Source: Irineochytrium annulatum (lineage: Eukaryota > Chytridiomycota > Chytridiomycetes > Chytridiales > Chytridiaceae). From it: a DNA stretch of 36,783 nt. Under the pieces are notes generated by a model. That model had not been told where the DNA came from, ran no database searches, and saw only the letters and a program-made list of their open reading frames with translations. Numbering within the stretch: position 1 is the first letter of the stretch; every line of letters starts with the position of its first letter. Position numbers and translations under genes: made by a program. Positions 1-12,288 of this stretch are shown piece after piece. Where the stretch lies: the NCBI GenBank assembly GCA_027600665.1, contig JADGJL010000122.1, positions 2,738-39,520 of the forward strand, in the 5' to 3' direction.

Positions 1-990
1 CTGTCGGATGCCGTTGTCTTATTATCGTCTTGATGCATGCTTCTACGTACATTGTGCCTAGATTCCTTTTTTACCCTTATTCTCGTTGTAGGTTTTTTAC
101 ACCTCGGCTCTTCTTTTATCGTGCTACATTTTAAAGACGTTGGCTAATGGGCAAGAGCTCCTGGACCTTGATCTTGTTCTTACTTAGATGTTTTTCCTTG
201 TAATTGTTTGCTGCCATTTCTACCGTTATGCCTGGTCAACGCCCCTCACTGTTTGCTTTTAATATTTTGCGGGCCGTCTGTATTCCTTCACCACTACAGA
301 GAAATTTGCGGGCTTAAATTATGTTTATTGCCGCCTTAGCTTTTTTTGTGTTGAAACTTATCCATGTAATGGAACAAAATCCAAGATTTATTGCACCTAC
401 TCTTTTTGTTTGTTCATGGCTCTATTACGTGCTCTTTGTGGTCGTTACGTTGTCATCTTCTGCGCCTTTTCACACACAGTAAGTTGAGGCTCTGCAAGAC
501 AGGAGGACCTTGTTGCTTGATACTATTAATAATAAACATAGAAGTTGCTCAAATGACAGCAATGGAGAAGCTTTGAGCTGTTATTTAAGTTTACATGAAA
601 CTTGCATTCCTCCTGTCTTCATTCCCTTTCTACGACCCTCTGCGTCAAATATCAATTCGCTAAATTTAGGCTTCGTTAACAAGCAACGGCGCCGAGCCAA
701 CGTTTTGATTTTTGCTCTTTATTTTGGTAACAAAGAAACCAAAGACGAAGATAGTTCTACAACGAACATGTATATCTAGAAAAAAAAATAGAAGGGCAGA
801 TAAGAAGGCGACTAAGTTCATGCTTGCTGGAATATTCCCATTCCTCTCCGCTAAGCTCCATGCATGAGCTCCCCTTGTAGAGCTCCCACCTCTGATTTTT
901 CAGAAAGCCGCCGGACCCCATCGCACGACTCGTCACGGAAGGCAATATATTCCTCTTCCTCCCTTTCGCGAACACATACCGCACAGCGCA
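1..990. other. AT-rich region without a recognisable gene
   Basis: I find no supportable gene here. The short open frames around 391-779 are low in complexity, have no family resemblance and lack convincing splice junctions. The stretch is visibly richer in A/T than the coding DNA that follows. The part next to 990 must hold the 3' untranslated region of the leftward glycosyltransferase gene. Confidence 0.5.
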
Positions 991-2990
991 CTAGCGCTCC
1001 CCTTCCCATTGCGGGGGCCGTTGCTTATCCGCCCTCTCCTTCCCCGCCCCCTCCTTCGTCGAGCACGTGCACATCTTCAGCACGCAGTCATCGTCCCAAT
1101 CTGCCGCGATCCTCTCCAGCGTCAGCTTCCTCCCCTCCCTTGTTCGATCATCCTTCCCACCTCTCCCCCGCGCGCTGTCGAACCACGATGAGGAGCTGCC
1201 AGATTGAGACCCGTCGTCGCAATAAACGACCACGATGCCGCCGAAGCGGTCGGCCTTGTAGACGTTGGCTACAGATCGACGCGGACCACCGTTGTGGGAC
1301 TCGTAGATGACGGCGTCCCAAAAGTAGCGGTGAGAGGGTCGGGCGTTCTGCGTCTTCATTGAGTAGGCCGAGCCGGAGTCGCTGAGGGCGTAGAAGCTAT
1401 TTTCGCAATTTTGGGAAGTATAAAGTGTCAGAAAGTGCTGAAATAACCAAGTACGAATTTGCTCGAAACCTCACCTGAATGTTTCCTCGGCCGTGTCGTA
1501 GTCGAAGTTGCTCGAAAATAGTGTCGGGGTGTAGAAGGTGACGGTGTAGCCGTTCGTCAACACAACGGGGTGGGTTCCTAATTTCGAACAAAACAATTAA
1601 CACCACGCGACGGAAAGCAAGGTAAGCAAAAAGGCAATGAGAACGTACCGCCCTTGATGGTCGTGTTCCAGACCATCCTTCGCAAGTAGTGGTAGTCCGC
1701 ATTCTTTTGCAGCTTGGCCAGCCTCGCCCACTGCACCTCCCCCTGCTCGAACGGCCACAAAAAGACGGAGAACGGTCTATGCATAGCCGCGATATCGTAC
1801 ACGTGCTCGTAAAGCCCCACGAGATTTCCCCTCGCATCAAACTGGTGGAACGCCGACACCTCCGTTAGGAGCACACCTACGTCCGCCAGGCACCTCGCCA
1901 GCCTCTCGTCACCCCCGAACACGGACTTGTACCTCTCCTCGCAACCCGAGAGAATGGGCACCATGCGATCCATGGCGGCGCGGGAAATGACCGCCCCGCC
2001 GCCGCCGAAGGCCATGCGGACCTCCATCCCGTGCTTCTCGGTCGGGTGGGAGAGCTCCGAGTGGTGGCCAATGTAGACGGGGACGTCCGGGTCGAACCTC
2101 GAGAGCACGCGTAGGAGGCTCGTGAGGAAGAACTGGGTGTCGTCGTCCGATATCAGGTAGAATTTGGCGTTAGGGTTCAGGCGGTGAAGCTGCCCGACCA
2201 TGTGGAACCACCGCGTGGCGCCAGATCCGTGACCGCTCGTGTAGATCTTCATGTTGTCCGGCCTGCGGATATATTTCGAGTACGCTAGCTCCCGCTCGTC
2301 TTTATCGTCAAGGAAAAAGTGGACGTCAACGCCCTGGTTCGCAAGGGTGAATTGTGTCATGTCGATGGACTGCTGGGCGCGGGCCGAGTAGGTCGTGACG
2401 CCAATTGAAACGTCCCCTGCGGACAGGTTCAGGTTCTCGTAGTCGTCCGAGAGGGAGAAGTTGGGTATGTCGACGGGGATCCGGAAGGTCTCATCGCCCA
2501 TCGACAGGGGCAAAGCCGTCGCCTCCCCTCCCAGCAACGTGCCCGTGTGGTTTGGGTACTTGATCTCTATGGGGGTCTTCCTCATTGGTAGAAAGATCAA
2601 AGGTATGTTAACTTCGGTCGGGTAGAAACCGATGTCGATGAGGAGTTGCCGGACGTCGTTTTCGAACGCTGACGCGGGCGTGCGGTTGCCGCGCTTGAAG
2701 GGGGATTTGGCGGAAGACTGCTGCTGCTGCTGCTGTTTTGATGTAAAAGAGGACGAGGATGACGGCGAAGGGGCGTGCGCAGGAGTGAACCGCCGCCCCG
2801 ATAGCGGCCCACCCGCCCCGCGATGCACTCTGCTGACGGATTCAGGTATTGCCCGATATGAAATGTCGTCCTGGTACATGTGATCCATCGTGATAAGGAG
2901 GACGACCATGGCCAGGGCCATTGGGAGGATAACGATCGCATCTTTAAACCTGAAGAAAGTGAAGGGATTTGGTAGGAAGGTAGACATCAT
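991..2990 (-). CDS. Fringe-like (GT31-type) glycosyltransferase, type II membrane protein
   Basis: Three exons (2990-1649, 1577-1475, 1396-991) with GT-AG introns of 71 and 78 nt encode 616 residues and close exactly in frame. The N-terminus has a short cytoplasmic stretch and then a hydrophobic segment near residues 17-36, as in Golgi type II glycosyltransferases. A low-complexity stem follows, with a six-glutamine run from a CAG microsatellite. The catalytic region resembles the Fringe/GT31 fold: it holds an SDDD metal-binding motif (Asp 282-284), a downstream GGGGAVIS stretch, and a GGDERLARCL segment like the conserved GPDD-type region. The expected role is transfer of a sugar from a nucleotide-sugar donor onto glycoprotein or glycolipid acceptors in the secretory pathway; the acceptor is unknown. 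The C-terminal 130 residues, coded by exons 2 and 3, look like the divergent extension seen in fungal members. The superfamily call is fairly secure, the specific reaction is not. Confidence 0.8.
2718..2735 (-). repeat. CAG/CTG trinucleotide microsatellite coding polyglutamine
   Basis: A run of six CTG triplets on the plus strand reads as consecutive CAG codons in the stem region of the glycosyltransferase. It lies outside the catalytic domain and should tolerate length variation. Confidence 0.75.
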
Positions 2991-2999
2991 CCCGGGTGG

Positions 3000-4729
3000 G
3001 ACTGTTTACTCGGGACGAGTTGCAAGGGCCGGGATCGGTTGGCGATCTGTTACGGGTCGGCACGTGCGTCGAGATCCTGTGGACGGCTGTGTGGCTTTCG
3101 AGGTGCCAGGCGTATCAGCCGGCAATCACGCCTCCTCGAATGCACTTGATCTGATGCCGACTTGGCCCAAATCGAGCTGCCGGTGGGCGGGTATTGCAGA
3201 AAGCGAGACTCCCGTTTAACAGAAGGAAGGCCGTAACAATGGCGCGATGGATGCTGGCGTAGATCAGCGACCGGGGCGGGAGTGTAGGGGAGAACGACTC
3301 AGGCAGTGCCGCGCGGGATCGGGCTGGGGATGGGGGGAGCGTCGGAGTGTTGTCTGGATGGTCGCGCGAATTAATCTCCGTCAAAGTCTTGGATTTGTTT
3401 ACTCGAAATCTCTCCGACTATCGCGCATACCAGCCTCCGCGCTGCCCCGGACTGCGGGACGGCCGTCGCCCATCGTCGGCGTACCGAAAGGGAGAATGTT
3501 GCTGAGAGTGGCAACAAAGCCGCAATCAGCCGGCGCCCGTGAGACATGATGTTTTGCATGAAGAGGCCGCAATATTTGGATGCGCAAAAGTCTTGAAATC
3601 ACACAAGAACAAATGACGGGTGCCTGCAGCATATGCTTCAGTTTATCGGATGGGTAGTTGACGACGCAGAGCTTGAGATTGTGATTGAGAGTAGTGCAGG
3701 AGGCTTTTTTTTTTTTTTTTTTATAGATTTAACGTGAACGAGAACAGGCACTGAGAAACCTCTGAAGAACATATCATATACTGCCAGCTAATAACATGTG
3801 CAGCGACCTACTTGAACAAAGTACCGGCACAACGATGGAAGATAAGTGCAATATGGGGCGTTCATGGGTTTAGAGGTGAGAAGAGGCAGCGGCAGAAGCG
3901 CTATAGCCAAATGCGTTAAGCGTTAGCAATATAGGGAAGTTGCTGCCCAATATTCTAGTTCTTGCTTGCTGATGGTGAGAACGCTTACTAGCTGTCTTGC
4001 ACTAATGCGCAAAACCAGCCACAGTGGTCTGCACTGCGGACATCTTTTCATATTTTTTTGATATGTTTAGTCTTTGACTTAACGTACAAATATTGTTGAC
4101 GTAAGCTTACACCTGACGGGACGCATTGTTAGGGGGTTTGGCAGAATAGAGGTGGCAAGCCCAGTACTAATTACATAAGAGTTGATAGAAGGAAAGGTGG
4201 TCTAACTTATCGACTGCACATTTCATTAGTATCTTCATGATCCAGTCGTCCAGGTAGGGGGAAATTCATCAACGACACCGGAAAGTAAGACGGACAAGAA
4301 CGCACTTACAGATGTTGGTTGAGGAGAACTATTGTGAAGGCTAAGAAGGAGGGAAGTAAGCTAGCAAGCAAATCCTCCATATAATGGGTTACTGAAATGG
4401 TAGGTGAATATGTATGCGGGCCACAGGTACCGACAGGCGACCCGTGTCAAGGAGATGAACAGTAACGGAATGCAAGGGCTAAGGACAAACCCAGGGACGA
4501 CAGGCGAGCGCAAAAAGTGAGAATAGAATAACAATATAGAACACATAAATGAAATAATAAAGCAACAAGAAACGGATTAATATCTTCACTCCAACTCAAA
4601 GGAATAACGGAAAATCTCGACAAATGTATACAGCTGCACAAAATATCTAATATCGGAGTGCTCGAAAGAAAGAAAACCGGTAACAACAATCTTTAAAGAA
4701 TACAAGTGGTTAATCACTCATTGTCCTCA
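3000..4729. other. Intergenic region, no gene seen
   Basis: No open frame here has a recognisable domain or a consistent set of splice junctions. The right part (about 3650-4729) is A/T-rich and contains an uninterrupted run of 18 T at 3705-3722. The segment next to 3000 should contain the promoter of the leftward glycosyltransferase gene, and the segment next to 4729 the 3' end of the Atg1 transcript. Confidence 0.5.
3705..3722. repeat. Homopolymer T tract (18 nt)
   Basis: Eighteen consecutive T residues in intergenic DNA, the longest homopolymer in the window. Its exact length may be affected by sequencing error. Confidence 0.8.
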
Positions 4730-7700
4730 TCAAAACTCTACACCACCGCCGCCCACCCCAAGTGCATTCCCATCCTTAGCCTCCCTCACCCTCCCTAACC
4801 TTACGCCGAGGCTCGCCACAAATCGCTCGATGACCGCGCGGTCGCTCTCAGCGATATTGAGTGGATGCTCGTCCATGCTTTGCCCGGGGGCAGGCGTCGC
4901 GTAGAGGACGGCCTCGAGAAGAAGCACGGCTTGCGTATAGCCCGCCTCAGCAACATTCCAGTCCGAAGCGTGTTCAGCACCTGCAGCATTCTTCGCCTAA
5001 TGGTAACTTACGTTAGTGGCAAAATACTCCGAAAAAACCAGAAAACACTCACAATCTCTAACGCGCGGTCATACACAATCTTCTCCACTGGTCGCCCCGT
5101 GACCGAGCCCCCGTCCTCCCCAACGACGGCTCTAACCTCAACCGCCCTCTCCAGACACTCGTTAAACCTCTCCCGAATCCACTGCACGGCCGCGCTCAGG
5201 CTCCCCACATCCACCTTAGCTCCAGACCTCCCGACGACCAAGCCAGCGCCGATCCCGCTGGCTGACCCCTGCATTCGACCCCACACGGCCTTCGCAGCCT
5301 CTATGCCCAGTTGGTACAGGCCGAGTGCGGTCAGGTACAGATTCACGGCCTCCTCCGCCACGATAGGATCCCATGCGGGTGTGCCATCGATGACGGATCG
5401 GCTCTGGTACCTCTGCCTGGCACCCGCGCGCTGCTCATCGTCGTCGTCCGGCAGGCCGTCCATTACGATGTCCTGCGGTTGGCTAGAGGCAGCGGTGACA
5501 AGGTCACGGTATCGGTCGTCGGCCAAAATGTTGACGGCGTGTCCGCGGATGGCGCAGAGGTTCAGCGTCGTCAACAAAGTCGAAGAGTCCTCAGAAGGGT
5601 AGGTGAATTGGCTCAAAAGGCTTCCCTGCTGCTGTTGGTTGAGAATTTGCTGCTGGTGCTGGATTTGCATTTGCTGTTGTTGGATCTGATTCTGTTGTTG
5701 CTGCACCTGCTGCTGGTTCGAGTGGAAGTTCTCGTCATTCAGGTTGTGCATATACAAAGCATTCAGGCTGCCTTGGCTGCCGGCCTGATGCGTCGGGTTG
5801 GTATTCAGGAAATTATGAGTTGAGTCCCTTAGCGATCCAAATACACGGCCTGTAAAGAAGACGTCAAAACGTGAAAGGTGGCAGCAGGAAACGACGATGT
5901 TTAGCATGAATTACGTACCTTTCCCGATCTCCCTTCCACCTAGCATCTTCGGACTCGGCGGTGTGCTCGGGCTTCCTCCGAACAGCACCACCCCGGGGCT
6001 GCCCCCGAACACAACGCCGCCGCCGCCCGACCCGGAGGACGACGACGAAGACGACGAGTGCATCATTCCAGGGCCCGGGCTCAAATGCCTTCCAGGGACC
6101 GCAATTGCACCTTTCTCCCTTTCCCTCTCCCTCTCGCCGGACCCGGGCCGCAACGACGACGCTACACCGGCCTTAATACCTGGTGAATCAGTCGATAACG
6201 CCGGCGATGGCTGCTGCTGATATTGCAGCGATAGCAGCGGTTGGTGCTGCTGCGGCGCCGGATATTGCTGTCCCTTTTGCGCCGGGCTATGCTCACCATT
6301 CCCATTCCTATCCCGCTTACCGCCGCCATGCCCCTCCAAGTCCGACGATCCGCCCGACCCGCTCGCCGACGCCGACGCGGCCACTTCATCTGCCAGCCAG
6401 TTGACCTCGACGACCTTCTTCTCAACCACGACATACTCCTCAAAGCTAGCCTTGTTTGCAGGCCTCATCAAGCCATGCCCGACGGCCAACAACCCATTGT
6501 TCCCCTTCGGCGCGATGGGCACGACCACATTCTCCTTTGCCACGCCGCCCGCCCGCTGCCGCTGCGCATGATCCGTCACACTACCCGCCTGTGCCGGCCC
6601 CGTCAAATCCCCAGCATATCTCTCTGCCGCACCAGTGTTCCCCGCCGCGGCACCTTCCTCCCTCAAGCCACCGTCCCCGCCACTCGCAGCGTCACCGGCC
6701 TCTGCACCGCCATTCCCTCCATTATTCCGCCTCACGACCTTCACGATCCCCTCATTTCCATCATCACCCTCCTCACTCAGCTCCAACGATCCTAGCGAGC
6801 TCAAACTACTCAGCGGATCCCTATCATTCACGTGCTGCTGATGCTCCCGCTGTTGCTGCTGCTGTGACCCCGGACCACCGCCGTGCCCGCCGCCCATCAT
6901 CATCATAACCATCATAGACGCCCGACGCGCGCCGGCACTCAGCCCACCAGCCGTTGAGGCTGTCACCGTCCGAACGTCCTCCTCCTCGTGGAACCTCCCG
7001 CCCGCGCCAACCGCCGCCGGCGCGGAATCTGACACGGGCATGACCGGCGTGGTCATGCTAGAGGCGGCCACATGCGTTGGCCCGTCCGACAGGCCGACGA
7101 AGAGATCCGCGGGATTAACGTCGTAAATGGCGAACGGCGGTTCCGGCAGCGACTGCGGAGTCGACGGCGTCACAGGCGTCGACAGCGGCGGGTCGTTCGT
7201 GTGGTGATGCGTGTGGGAGAGGGGGTGTGCGTGATGTGGAAGCGAAGACGCCACACTGCTCGACCGCCGCCGCTCCGTATTCGGGAACGGAACACTAGGT
7301 GTCGTGTGAGATGGCGTCGTGGGTGTTGTCGGGTGGTATTGCATCTGCTGATCGGGGAGCGGGTGGTGCTGCTGCGGTTGCTGATCCACCAGCCGGGACG
7401 GCCTATGCGGGTCCTGGTCGCGCGCCATCTCCTCCCGCCCGCCGACGCCGGCGCCGAGCCTTGAGGGGTCCGTCGAACCTCCGCTCCCTCCTGCAACGGA
7501 CTTGTTCTTCGAAAACACAATCTCCTCCTCCCCGACGGTAGCCTCTAAAATCGACCGCCCCGTGATCGCATGCTGATGCGCGTAGTTCGCCACACAGGGA
7601 TGCATAAAAAACTCCTCAAAACTCATCCTCTCAACCGGATTCCGCTTTAAAAGCCGCCTGATCAAATCCTTTAGGTCCTCCGCGATAGGGATCGCGTTCT

Positions 7701-9167
7701 GCACCATGCTTGGGAACCGCGGGCTGGCCCCGAGCGAACCCACAGCAAAGTTGGCCGGCGAGTTACCGGCGGAACCTACAGAGGTGCCCGGGCGCGGCGA
7801 CGCATTCGTGACCATGACGCTCCTCCTCGCCGCAGTCCCTTCTTCCTCTCCCGGAAACCGGATCCAGCCTTCGCCCCTGTCAATCCTCCTCAGCAAATCA
7901 ATGTGGTTCTGAGCCTTAAACGGCGGGCGGCCGGTCAACATCTCGTACAATATCGCCCCTAGTGACCACAGATCCGCCTTCGCATCGTAACGGTCGCCGC
8001 GAAGAATCTCCGGGGCCATGTAAAGGGGAGAGCCGCAGAGGGTCGAGGCGAGCGATTGTTGGGGAAGGGCTCGGGCGAAGCCGAAGTCCGCCAACTTTAA
8101 AGTCGGAAGCGCAGGTACAGTGTGTGTGCGACCGTTTCGAAACGAGCTTGGAATCTGGACAGGCGGGGAGTTGGGAGGTGGGGGGTTAAGAAGAAGGTTC
8201 TAAAGACATTCTGGTTAAAAGCTGATACATAGCAACGCGAAAGATGTTACCTGGGGCTTCAAATCTCGGTGAATAAGACTCTGAGACCGCAAAAACTCGA
8301 TGGCAAATGCTGGATTTACAACAATGTAGTGGGCAGAGATCGCGTCAGAATACAAAGTAGATCCAAAGCAAAAATGCTCTCTCAGTCACACCCACCAAGC
8401 TGTCTCAGGTAATGCCGCACGACAACCTCATTAAGCCCGCCCCACGGCGCTGCTAGCGGGTTCACGTTCGGATCTGTAATCGGTTGCGGTAGGGGCACGA
8501 TTGAATTGATGACGGGATCTGCCGACGACCCTCCCTGCGGATTTGAACCCGCGCCAACGCCATGATTTGCTGAAGACGGAAACGACCCCTTCCGCTTGAT
8601 GTAAAGGGACAGGTCGCCCATGCTACAGTACTCCATGACAAGATGAATGTGCTTGTCCGTTTTCTTTGTGAGGCAAAGAAGTAGTCAGATGAGAATGGCG
8701 CGAAGAAAGAATAATGGAGGAGGACGAAGGCGCATCAGTGGGGCAGGTAACGTGCAGCAGGACAAGTTAGTTCCTGCCGTACTCCTGCCCTGACTTATTG
8801 GTGCTCCCAAGTGCTACCATGACAGACAACATACCACAATATCCAACAACGCCACGATATTATCATGATGAATCCCCTTTAAGATCCGAATCTCGGTCTC
8901 CAGGTTCTCTGCCAGCTTCCTGTTCAGTTTCTCCCGATTCACCGTCTTGATGGCCACGAGCCTCAGCCCGTTCTGGCTCGCCCCGCCCTTATCGACCTCT
9001 CTACTGGAAGGTACTCTCCTCCCCATGTAGACAGTGGCGAACGAACCCCGGCCAATCTCCTCTGAGACGGCGAAGTCCCCCACCGCTGTCGTCAGCACCG
9101 TGGCGGCGGGCGCGGCCGCCGGATGGTGGTGGGCGCCCGATGGTGCGTGTGGCGGGTTCGCGGCCAT
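4730..9167 (-). CDS. ATG1: Autophagy-initiating serine/threonine kinase Atg1 (ULK family)
   Basis: Six exons (9167-8835, 8663-8396, 8309-8251, 8199-5919, 5849-5053, 4996-4730) encode 1334 residues in frame. The N-terminal kinase domain (about residues 30-365) has the glycine loop [10 protein letters not shown], the VAIK lysine (Lys74), the catalytic HRDLKPQN (Asp216) and DFGFAR (Asp258), followed by [12 protein letters not shown]. An insert before [10 protein letters not shown] and another between HRDLKPQN and the DFG are features of fungal Atg1. A long disordered region rich in Ser, Gly and Gln follows. It contains a YVVV core at about residues 809-812 followed by VEVN, matching the known Atg8-interacting motif of fungal Atg1. 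The C-terminus (about 1060-1320) is the helical EAT/MIT-like domain that binds Atg13 in this family. Role: phosphorylation of autophagy factors at the phagophore assembly site. The protein is longer than the usual 800-1000 residues because of low-complexity linkers, including glutamine runs at 5630-5720. Confidence 0.95.
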
Positions 9168-10090
9168 CGCTGGGCTTGGGGGATGTGGGGTGGTGGCCGA
9201 GCTCGTTGCTGCGGCCGGTTTCTACAAGGTCAGGTGGTGGCGAAGGGATGTACGGATGGAGGTAAGGGGTTGGCGGTCGGGATGACCGCGCGCACCAGGC
9301 CGGGGTCGCTAAGGTCGTCGATGTTGAGGACGCCGGTGATGGCGGGGCTGTCGGGGATGAGTGTTGACTCCCAAGTCCAAGGGATGGTTGCGAGTCAGAC
9401 CTCGCAAATTGCAAGTCCACTTGAACAGGTGGAAGAACTGCTATGCTGCCGACGATCTGACTTACAGTGCCGAGTACGCTCGACCACAGCGAAGAGAGCT
9501 AGAAAAACCACAGAAAACAAAAAAAGGAGCCCCTCCAAAAAAAAAGGGAACGATAAAGATGCGGCGCTATGGTCTAATAAAAAGAACTGAAATCTTGCGG
9601 GCTGGCTTTGTCGCTAACGGAGGCGTGAATGAAGTCGTGAAGAAAAGAGTGGGCAGCCGATGGATGACTGTCACGAAATGCCTGAAAATGACGCGACCCA
9701 ACGCGCGATGACTGGACCACTGGCAAGTCAGTATGTAAGTCACCCGCGTAGTCTAACATCCCGCGTGCCTTCCAATGTGATCGCAATGGAGCAAGCTGAC
9801 TTCCAACTTGCATCTTCTTTCTTTTTTGATCGACGTCGACGGCTGACCCGTTGTTGCGTGCTTTGCGGCCCGCTTGGCTCACACAGAGGCCGTCACGAGG
9901 GCCATCGCTGCTTCTGCGGAGTCGGTGGAATAGTTTATTATTAAATTAACTGTTGACGCGACTTCAGTGCTAATCTCGATAGATTAAAGTAAAAGAGAAA
10001 TAAATGTAGATGATATAAAGAAAGAACTTGATACTGGCCCGAAAATGTTCCTGCGCCTCGTAAATGTATATACCCTACAAACTTCACCCT
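9168..10090. other. Intergenic region between ATG1 and the PPP1R42-like gene
   Basis: No supportable gene. It must hold the ATG1 5' region (next to 9167) and the 3' end of the PPP1R42-like transcript. An A/T-rich stretch at about 9930-10060 fits a 3' untranslated region or polyadenylation zone. The open frames seen here overlap the first ATG1 exon in other frames and have no family resemblance. Confidence 0.5.
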
Positions 10091-12288
10091 TCACTCCATT
10101 CCCTCCTCCCAGCCACCTCCATCGTCCGCCTGCACATAATCCGCCTGAGCATACCCAGCCCCAGCATCAAAATCCCCATGCTGGGGCTGATACCATCTGG
10201 GATCCAACATCGCCGCGGCACCGCCGTTGCCGCCCCCATTCGCCGCCCCGCCAGGAAACCCTTCACCGAAGAACGCGCCCGCCGTCCGCGGCTCGAGGCT
10301 GGTTTCTGCCGCCCGAGCCACCTGCGCGCGCCGAATGCCGCTCCTGATCGCGTTACGGCGCGCGGTAGTCGTCGCGGGCATCGCGGCCTTGCTGACCGCC
10401 GCCATCTGATACAGCATTAGGTCCCTGTTTTTCAAATGCTTGTCAATAACGCAGTGGTGAAAGTTTTAGCTCACCTGTACTGCGACGCGTACGGCGGCAG
10501 ATGCGGGATCGGCCTCAACTCGTCCCCAGCCATCGTGATCCCGCCACCTAGCTTGAACTGCGACGTGATGTTAAAAGCGGCCGCCGCATTGTTGGGGTCG
10601 AAGTCGGGCGGTAGACCACCAGCAGCGAAATGTGGTTGCTGCGTGCCTTGCTGCTGGTGCGCGATCGCAGCTGACTGGGACGCGCGGTTGGACGAGCGCC
10701 GGCGAGCAACGTCCATGTTGTGGAGAAAGTCGCGCTCGAGTCGGGGAATGGCTTTGTCATTGAAGCTCTCTGTGAAGATGCGGTCGACTTTAGAGGAAGC
10801 CAGCAGTAAAGAGGAAGCTGTAGCACGGACCCAGGTTCGGTGAAATCAGAATACAGCGCTGACGGAGCTTGAGGACCTGCTGCATCACGGGGTTCGAGCT
10901 CACATTAAGGGTCGAGAGCTCGGGACAGCAAACGAGGATGTTCTTTATCTCCTGTTGGAAGCGTATAAAGTTATAATACTGCAACGGAATAATTTTTGCA
11001 CAACACGCACATCCCATTCCTTTATCTCATTGTTGCTCAGGTCGAGCGAGTTAAGCTGCCCCAATGCCGTCAATGCCGTCAAGTCGTTTATGCGGTTGGA
11101 GGTGGCCGTCAAGGTTTTGAGCGAGCCCTGGAAAATTTGTGTCATTGCACAAAGAAGCAAAACAAATCGAGTCCAGTAAAGCATCGGATGTCCTAACGTA
11201 CCGAGAGGGCCTCCATCGATTTAACATGGAACTCGAGGGCAGTCGAAGTCCTCTGGTTGTCAATATGAAGAGTCTGTAAAGCCGGTAGAGCCTCCAGGCC
11301 CGATACCATGGTAATCTTATTCCCGCTCAAATGACTACGCATTGGGTTATCTTGCGACGCTTGTATTAAAGTTCGAAGCGAGATGCACTCACAGGTCGGT
11401 TAGCCGATCCAGCCCACAGTCAAGTCCGTCAATGACTTCAATCATGTTGTTTTGCAAATAAAGCCTCGTAAGAGATTTGCAGTTCTCTAGCCCCGCAATC
11501 CTCGTAATCCTATTGTCATACAAATACAGGACTGGATAAGCCCGACAAACAAGTCCTCGTCAGCTTCTCGGTCTTCGTCACATGACATCAGAATGAAACT
11601 AGTTACCGCTGAGATTCCTGCAAAGATTGAAGTTCTCCATAATCTCCACACCCTTCCCGACAATGGACACATGCGTCACCCTCCGCAGAAACACCTCGCT
11701 CGCCTCCCCTTTCGTCCTCTTCTGCGTCGACCCGTTTTCCAGCGTCTCGCTCGTCAGCGTCGTCACCTGTACCTGCTCTTGCCCCAGACCGTCCTCGCTT
11801 CCAGCCTGTGAGATATGCCCCACCGAGGCCGACGGCTTCATCTGCCTGCGCGATGCATTATTTCCTGGCGGGTTCACCATGAGGTGCTTCAGGCCCGCTA
11901 CGGCGGCCTCCAGGGACGCGGTCGAGGCGCTTTGGCGGAGGCGAGCCGGGAGCGAGTGCGTGGATGACATGGAGCCCAGTGAGCGCAGAAGGACCCGTCC
12001 CTCAGGAGCATGCCTCTGGCCACTACCTTGCGATGCAGATGTGGCGTTGGCGGTCGAAATGGGACCTGGCGAGACGGACCTGTAGATCCGCTCTTTGTTG
12101 ACGGGCGGCAGGGGCTTCGGCGGGGCCATCGATGGCGGCGGGATGTGGGCCGGAATGTGATGATGGGACATGGCGTTGCTTGCCGGGGCTGCGGAGGGTT
12201 GAATCGGCTGGAGCGCGGCGGAGCTCCCGAAGATTGGATGGGATTGCAGATGTGCGTGCGAGGGCCGGGACGGAGTCGCTGTCGCCAT
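10091..12288 (-). CDS. PPP1R42: Leucine-rich repeat protein, PPP1R42 (TLRR/LRRC67)-like
   Basis: Seven exons (12288-11607, 11531-11393, 11334-11202, 11127-11011, 10951-10831, 10787-10475, 10424-10091) encode 612 residues in frame. After a disordered N-terminus of about 200 residues come consecutive leucine-rich repeats with the cores LCRNLSVLYLYDN, SLTRLYLQNN and LDRLTDLHLSGN. Then comes LHIDNQR, whose counterpart in animal PPP1R42 (HVENQR) sits at the same point, and later repeats ending LNVSSNPV. The segment FNDKAIPRLERDFL matches the capping region that ends in ERQFL in the animal protein. Animal PPP1R42 binds protein phosphatase 1 and acts at centrosomes and cilia. A role at the basal body or flagellum of zoospores is inference. 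The 43-nt fifth intron has an unusual GTCCGT donor but is required for frame. Of two possible acceptors for exon 5, I chose 10952 because it keeps the repeat length equal to the animal protein. Confidence 0.85.

Noticed and set aside
391..779. Two short plus-strand frames near the left end
   Set aside because: A/T-rich, no domain, no splice structure.
3399..3632. Minus-strand frame upstream of the glycosyltransferase gene
   Set aside because: No recognisable motif, and it does not join in frame to any neighbour.
6241..7541. Several long plus-strand open frames opposite ATG1
   Set aside because: They are antisense shadows of the G/C-rich, low-complexity ATG1 linker and have proline/arginine-rich composition without any domain.
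9001..9420. 139-residue minus-strand frame overlapping ATG1 exon 1
   Set aside because: Out of frame with the kinase glycine loop; the ATG at 9167 gives the correct Atg1 N-terminus.
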